A stretch of 16,162 bases of DNA, taken from the NCBI GenBank assembly GCA_020048295.1, contig JAIFMT010000118.1, positions 1-16,162 of the forward strand, read 5' to 3'. Every line of letters begins with the position of its first letter. The first letter of the stretch is position 1. Positions 15,149-16,162 of this stretch are shown piece after piece. The stretch comes from Rhodoferax sp. GTDB lineage: Bacteria > Pseudomonadota > Gammaproteobacteria > Burkholderiales > Burkholderiaceae. A program made the translations under genes and the position numbers. Below the pieces are notes generated by a model. The model did no database searches, was not told the DNA's origin, and worked only from the letters and a program-made list of their open reading frames with translations.

Positions 15149-16162
15149 TCACTTGGCCAAAGTGGCGCTAGCACCCGCAGCGGCCGCTACGGATGCACCG
15201 TTAACTATAGCTGTCTGCGCTTTACTGGTAAGGGCTGGAGGCACTTTTTCCTTATAAAGACTGACTTTCTGCCCGGGCGACAACACATGCACGCCAGCCG
15301 TCACCAGCAGCATGCCGGGGGAGAGCCCGGCGCTGATCACCACGTCGTTGCCATCGGCACCGGCCACTTGCACGGCTTGCGATTTCACCGTCATGGTGCT
15401 GCTGTCGAGCAGCCAGACCGCGCTGCCCTGGCCTTGCTGGCGCAACGCGTTGATAGGAATCCTGATGTGCTGGGGTTGCAGCGGTGCCAAACCAGTGGGC
15501 AGCACCGCCACGGTACTGCCCAGCGGCAAATCTGCGTTGGCCGGCAACGCCAGCTTGACCGAAAAAGTGCGCGTCACCGGGTCGGCGCTGGCCGCCACTT
15601 CGCGCACCACGCCCGTCAGCGTGGCATCGCTGGACCACACCCGCACCAGCGCCGGCGCGCCGACCTTGACACCGGCCAGCTTGTCCTCGGGCACGGCAAA
15701 CACCGCATCACGCGCACCGTCTTGCGCCACCTGCACCACTGGTGCACCGGCCGCCACCACCTGCCCACGCTCGGCCAGCACGGCAGTCACCACGCCGGCC
15801 ACGTCAGCGGTCAAGTTGGCATAAGCGCTTTGGTTGCCCTGGGCTGCCAGTTGCGCCTGGGCACCCGCCAGTTGCGCCTGGGCGGCTTTGAGCGTGGTGT
15901 CGCGGCGCTCCAGCTCGGCAGCGCTGATGAAGTTTTGCGCCCGCAGTGCCTCATAACGCTTGAAATCAGCCGCTGCCAGATCACGGTTGGTCTGCGCTGC
16001 AGCCACCTGCGCCCGCGCGCCGTCGGTGGCCAACTGCAGGTCTTGCGGATCAAGCTGTGCCAGCAGTTGCCCGGCCTGCACGGGTTGACCCAGTTCAACC
16101 GGACGCGCCAGCAGCTTGCCACCGACCCGAAAGCCCAGCCGCGACTCCACCCGGGCGCGCAC
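15149..16162 (-). CDS. RND efflux periplasmic adaptor subunit (HlyD/AcrA family, N-terminus outside window)
   Basis: The last 337 residues of the membrane-fusion protein that links the RND permease to an outer-membrane channel; the frame is open at the window edge, so the lipoprotein signal or start is not visible. Seen in order: ESRLGFRVGGKLLARPVELG and LLAQLDPQD (lipoyl-like half-motif), a coiled-coil hairpin rich in Ala, Gln and Arg (about residues 45-110), then TADVAGVVTAVLAERGQVV (second lipoyl half). The beta-barrel VFAVPEDKLAGVKVGAPALV and the membrane-proximal part up to VHVLSPGQKVSL follow. After that conserved end, a 35-residue Ala-rich tail follows, part of which (KVPPALTSKAQTAIVNGA) is encoded by an interspersed repeat. 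It is 7 bases upstream of the permease gene and co-transcribed with it. Confidence 0.93.
   Translation of the reverse strand: MRARVESRLGFRVGGKLLARPVELGQPVQAGQLLAQLDPQDLQLATDGARAQVAAAQTNRDLAAADFKRYEALRAQNFISAAELERRDTTLKAAQAQLAGAQAQLAAQGNQSAYANLTADVAGVVTAVLAERGQVVAAGAPVVQVAQDGARDAVFAVPEDKLAGVKVGAPALVRVWSSDATLTGVVREVAASADPVTRTFSVKLALPANADLPLGSTVAVLPTGLAPLQPQHIRIPINALRQQGQGSAVWLLDSSTMTVKSQAVQVAGADGNDVVISAGLSPGMLLVTAGVHVLSPGQKVSLYKEKVPPALTSKAQTAIVNGASVAAAAGASATLAK
15193..15247 (+). repeat. interspersed 55-base repeat, copy B, inside the RND adaptor gene
   Basis: In plus orientation it begins ATGCACCGTTAACTATAGCT, continues with GCGCTTT, has GGGCTGGAGGC and ends ACTTT. It aligns without gaps with the copies at 1446-1500 and, on the minus strand, 4194-4248. 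It lies antisense to its host gene and encodes KVPPALTSKAQTAIVNGA near the adaptor C-terminus, just after the conserved SLYKE region. Its TAGCTG..TGCGCTTT....AAGGGCT.GAGGC pattern is, to my recollection, close to a repeat common in Comamonadaceae genomes. Confidence 0.6.

Noticed and set aside
1..16162. CRISPR arrays, insertion sequences, integrases, prophage or toxin-antitoxin genes
   Set aside because: No regularly spaced repeats, transposase motifs or small toxin-like pairs were seen; the tRNA genes are not flanked by integrase genes or by duplicated 3' ends.

Overview
The window reads as a chromosomal segment of a betaproteobacterium, most likely family Comamonadaceae (Rhodoferax/Polaromonas-like). 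I infer this from the protein sequences, the GC-rich coding bias, the tRNA-Leu - tig - clpP - clpX - lon - tRNA-Gly - tRNA-Cys order, and a short interspersed repeat that resembles one I associate with that family. No database was consulted. Nearly everything is on the minus strand; only one gene is on the plus strand.

Layout from left to right. Positions 1-952 hold the N-terminal part of rlhA (U32-family 23S rRNA hydroxylase, minus, cut by the window edge). It is divergent from a small membrane acyltransferase-like gene (1037-1783, plus). A terminator separates that gene from a tight minus-strand operon read from right to left: selO (protein AMPylase), msrB (methionine sulfoxide reductase), yciB (septation/inner-membrane protein), bolA-family gene, and a secreted parvulin-type peptidyl-prolyl isomerase. 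Two junctions are 4-base ATGA overlaps. The set is consistent with redox and envelope protein maintenance. Positions 5583-5846 hold tRNA-Cys(GCA) and tRNA-Gly(GCC), with terminator-like hairpins after and between them.

The centre is the cytosolic protein quality-control block: trigger factor (tig), ClpP, ClpX and Lon, all minus. Trigger factor sits 22 bases after tRNA-Leu(UAG) and is closed by a strong intrinsic terminator. clpP and clpX are 5 bases apart. Lon follows with its own predicted heat-shock (sigma-32) promoter embedded in a perfect hairpin.

The right end is an RND efflux operon: a periplasmic adaptor (truncated by the window edge) followed after 7 bases by an inner-membrane HAE1-type permease. 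A weak terminator separates the operon from tRNA-Leu.

Most of the window is ordinary conserved housekeeping. The main non-obvious signal is a degenerate 55-base element found three times, each time inside an open reading frame (acyltransferase, SelO, RND adaptor) and read in different frames and orientations without breaking the gene. This looks like a mobile or domesticated short repeat adding about 18-20 residues to proteins.
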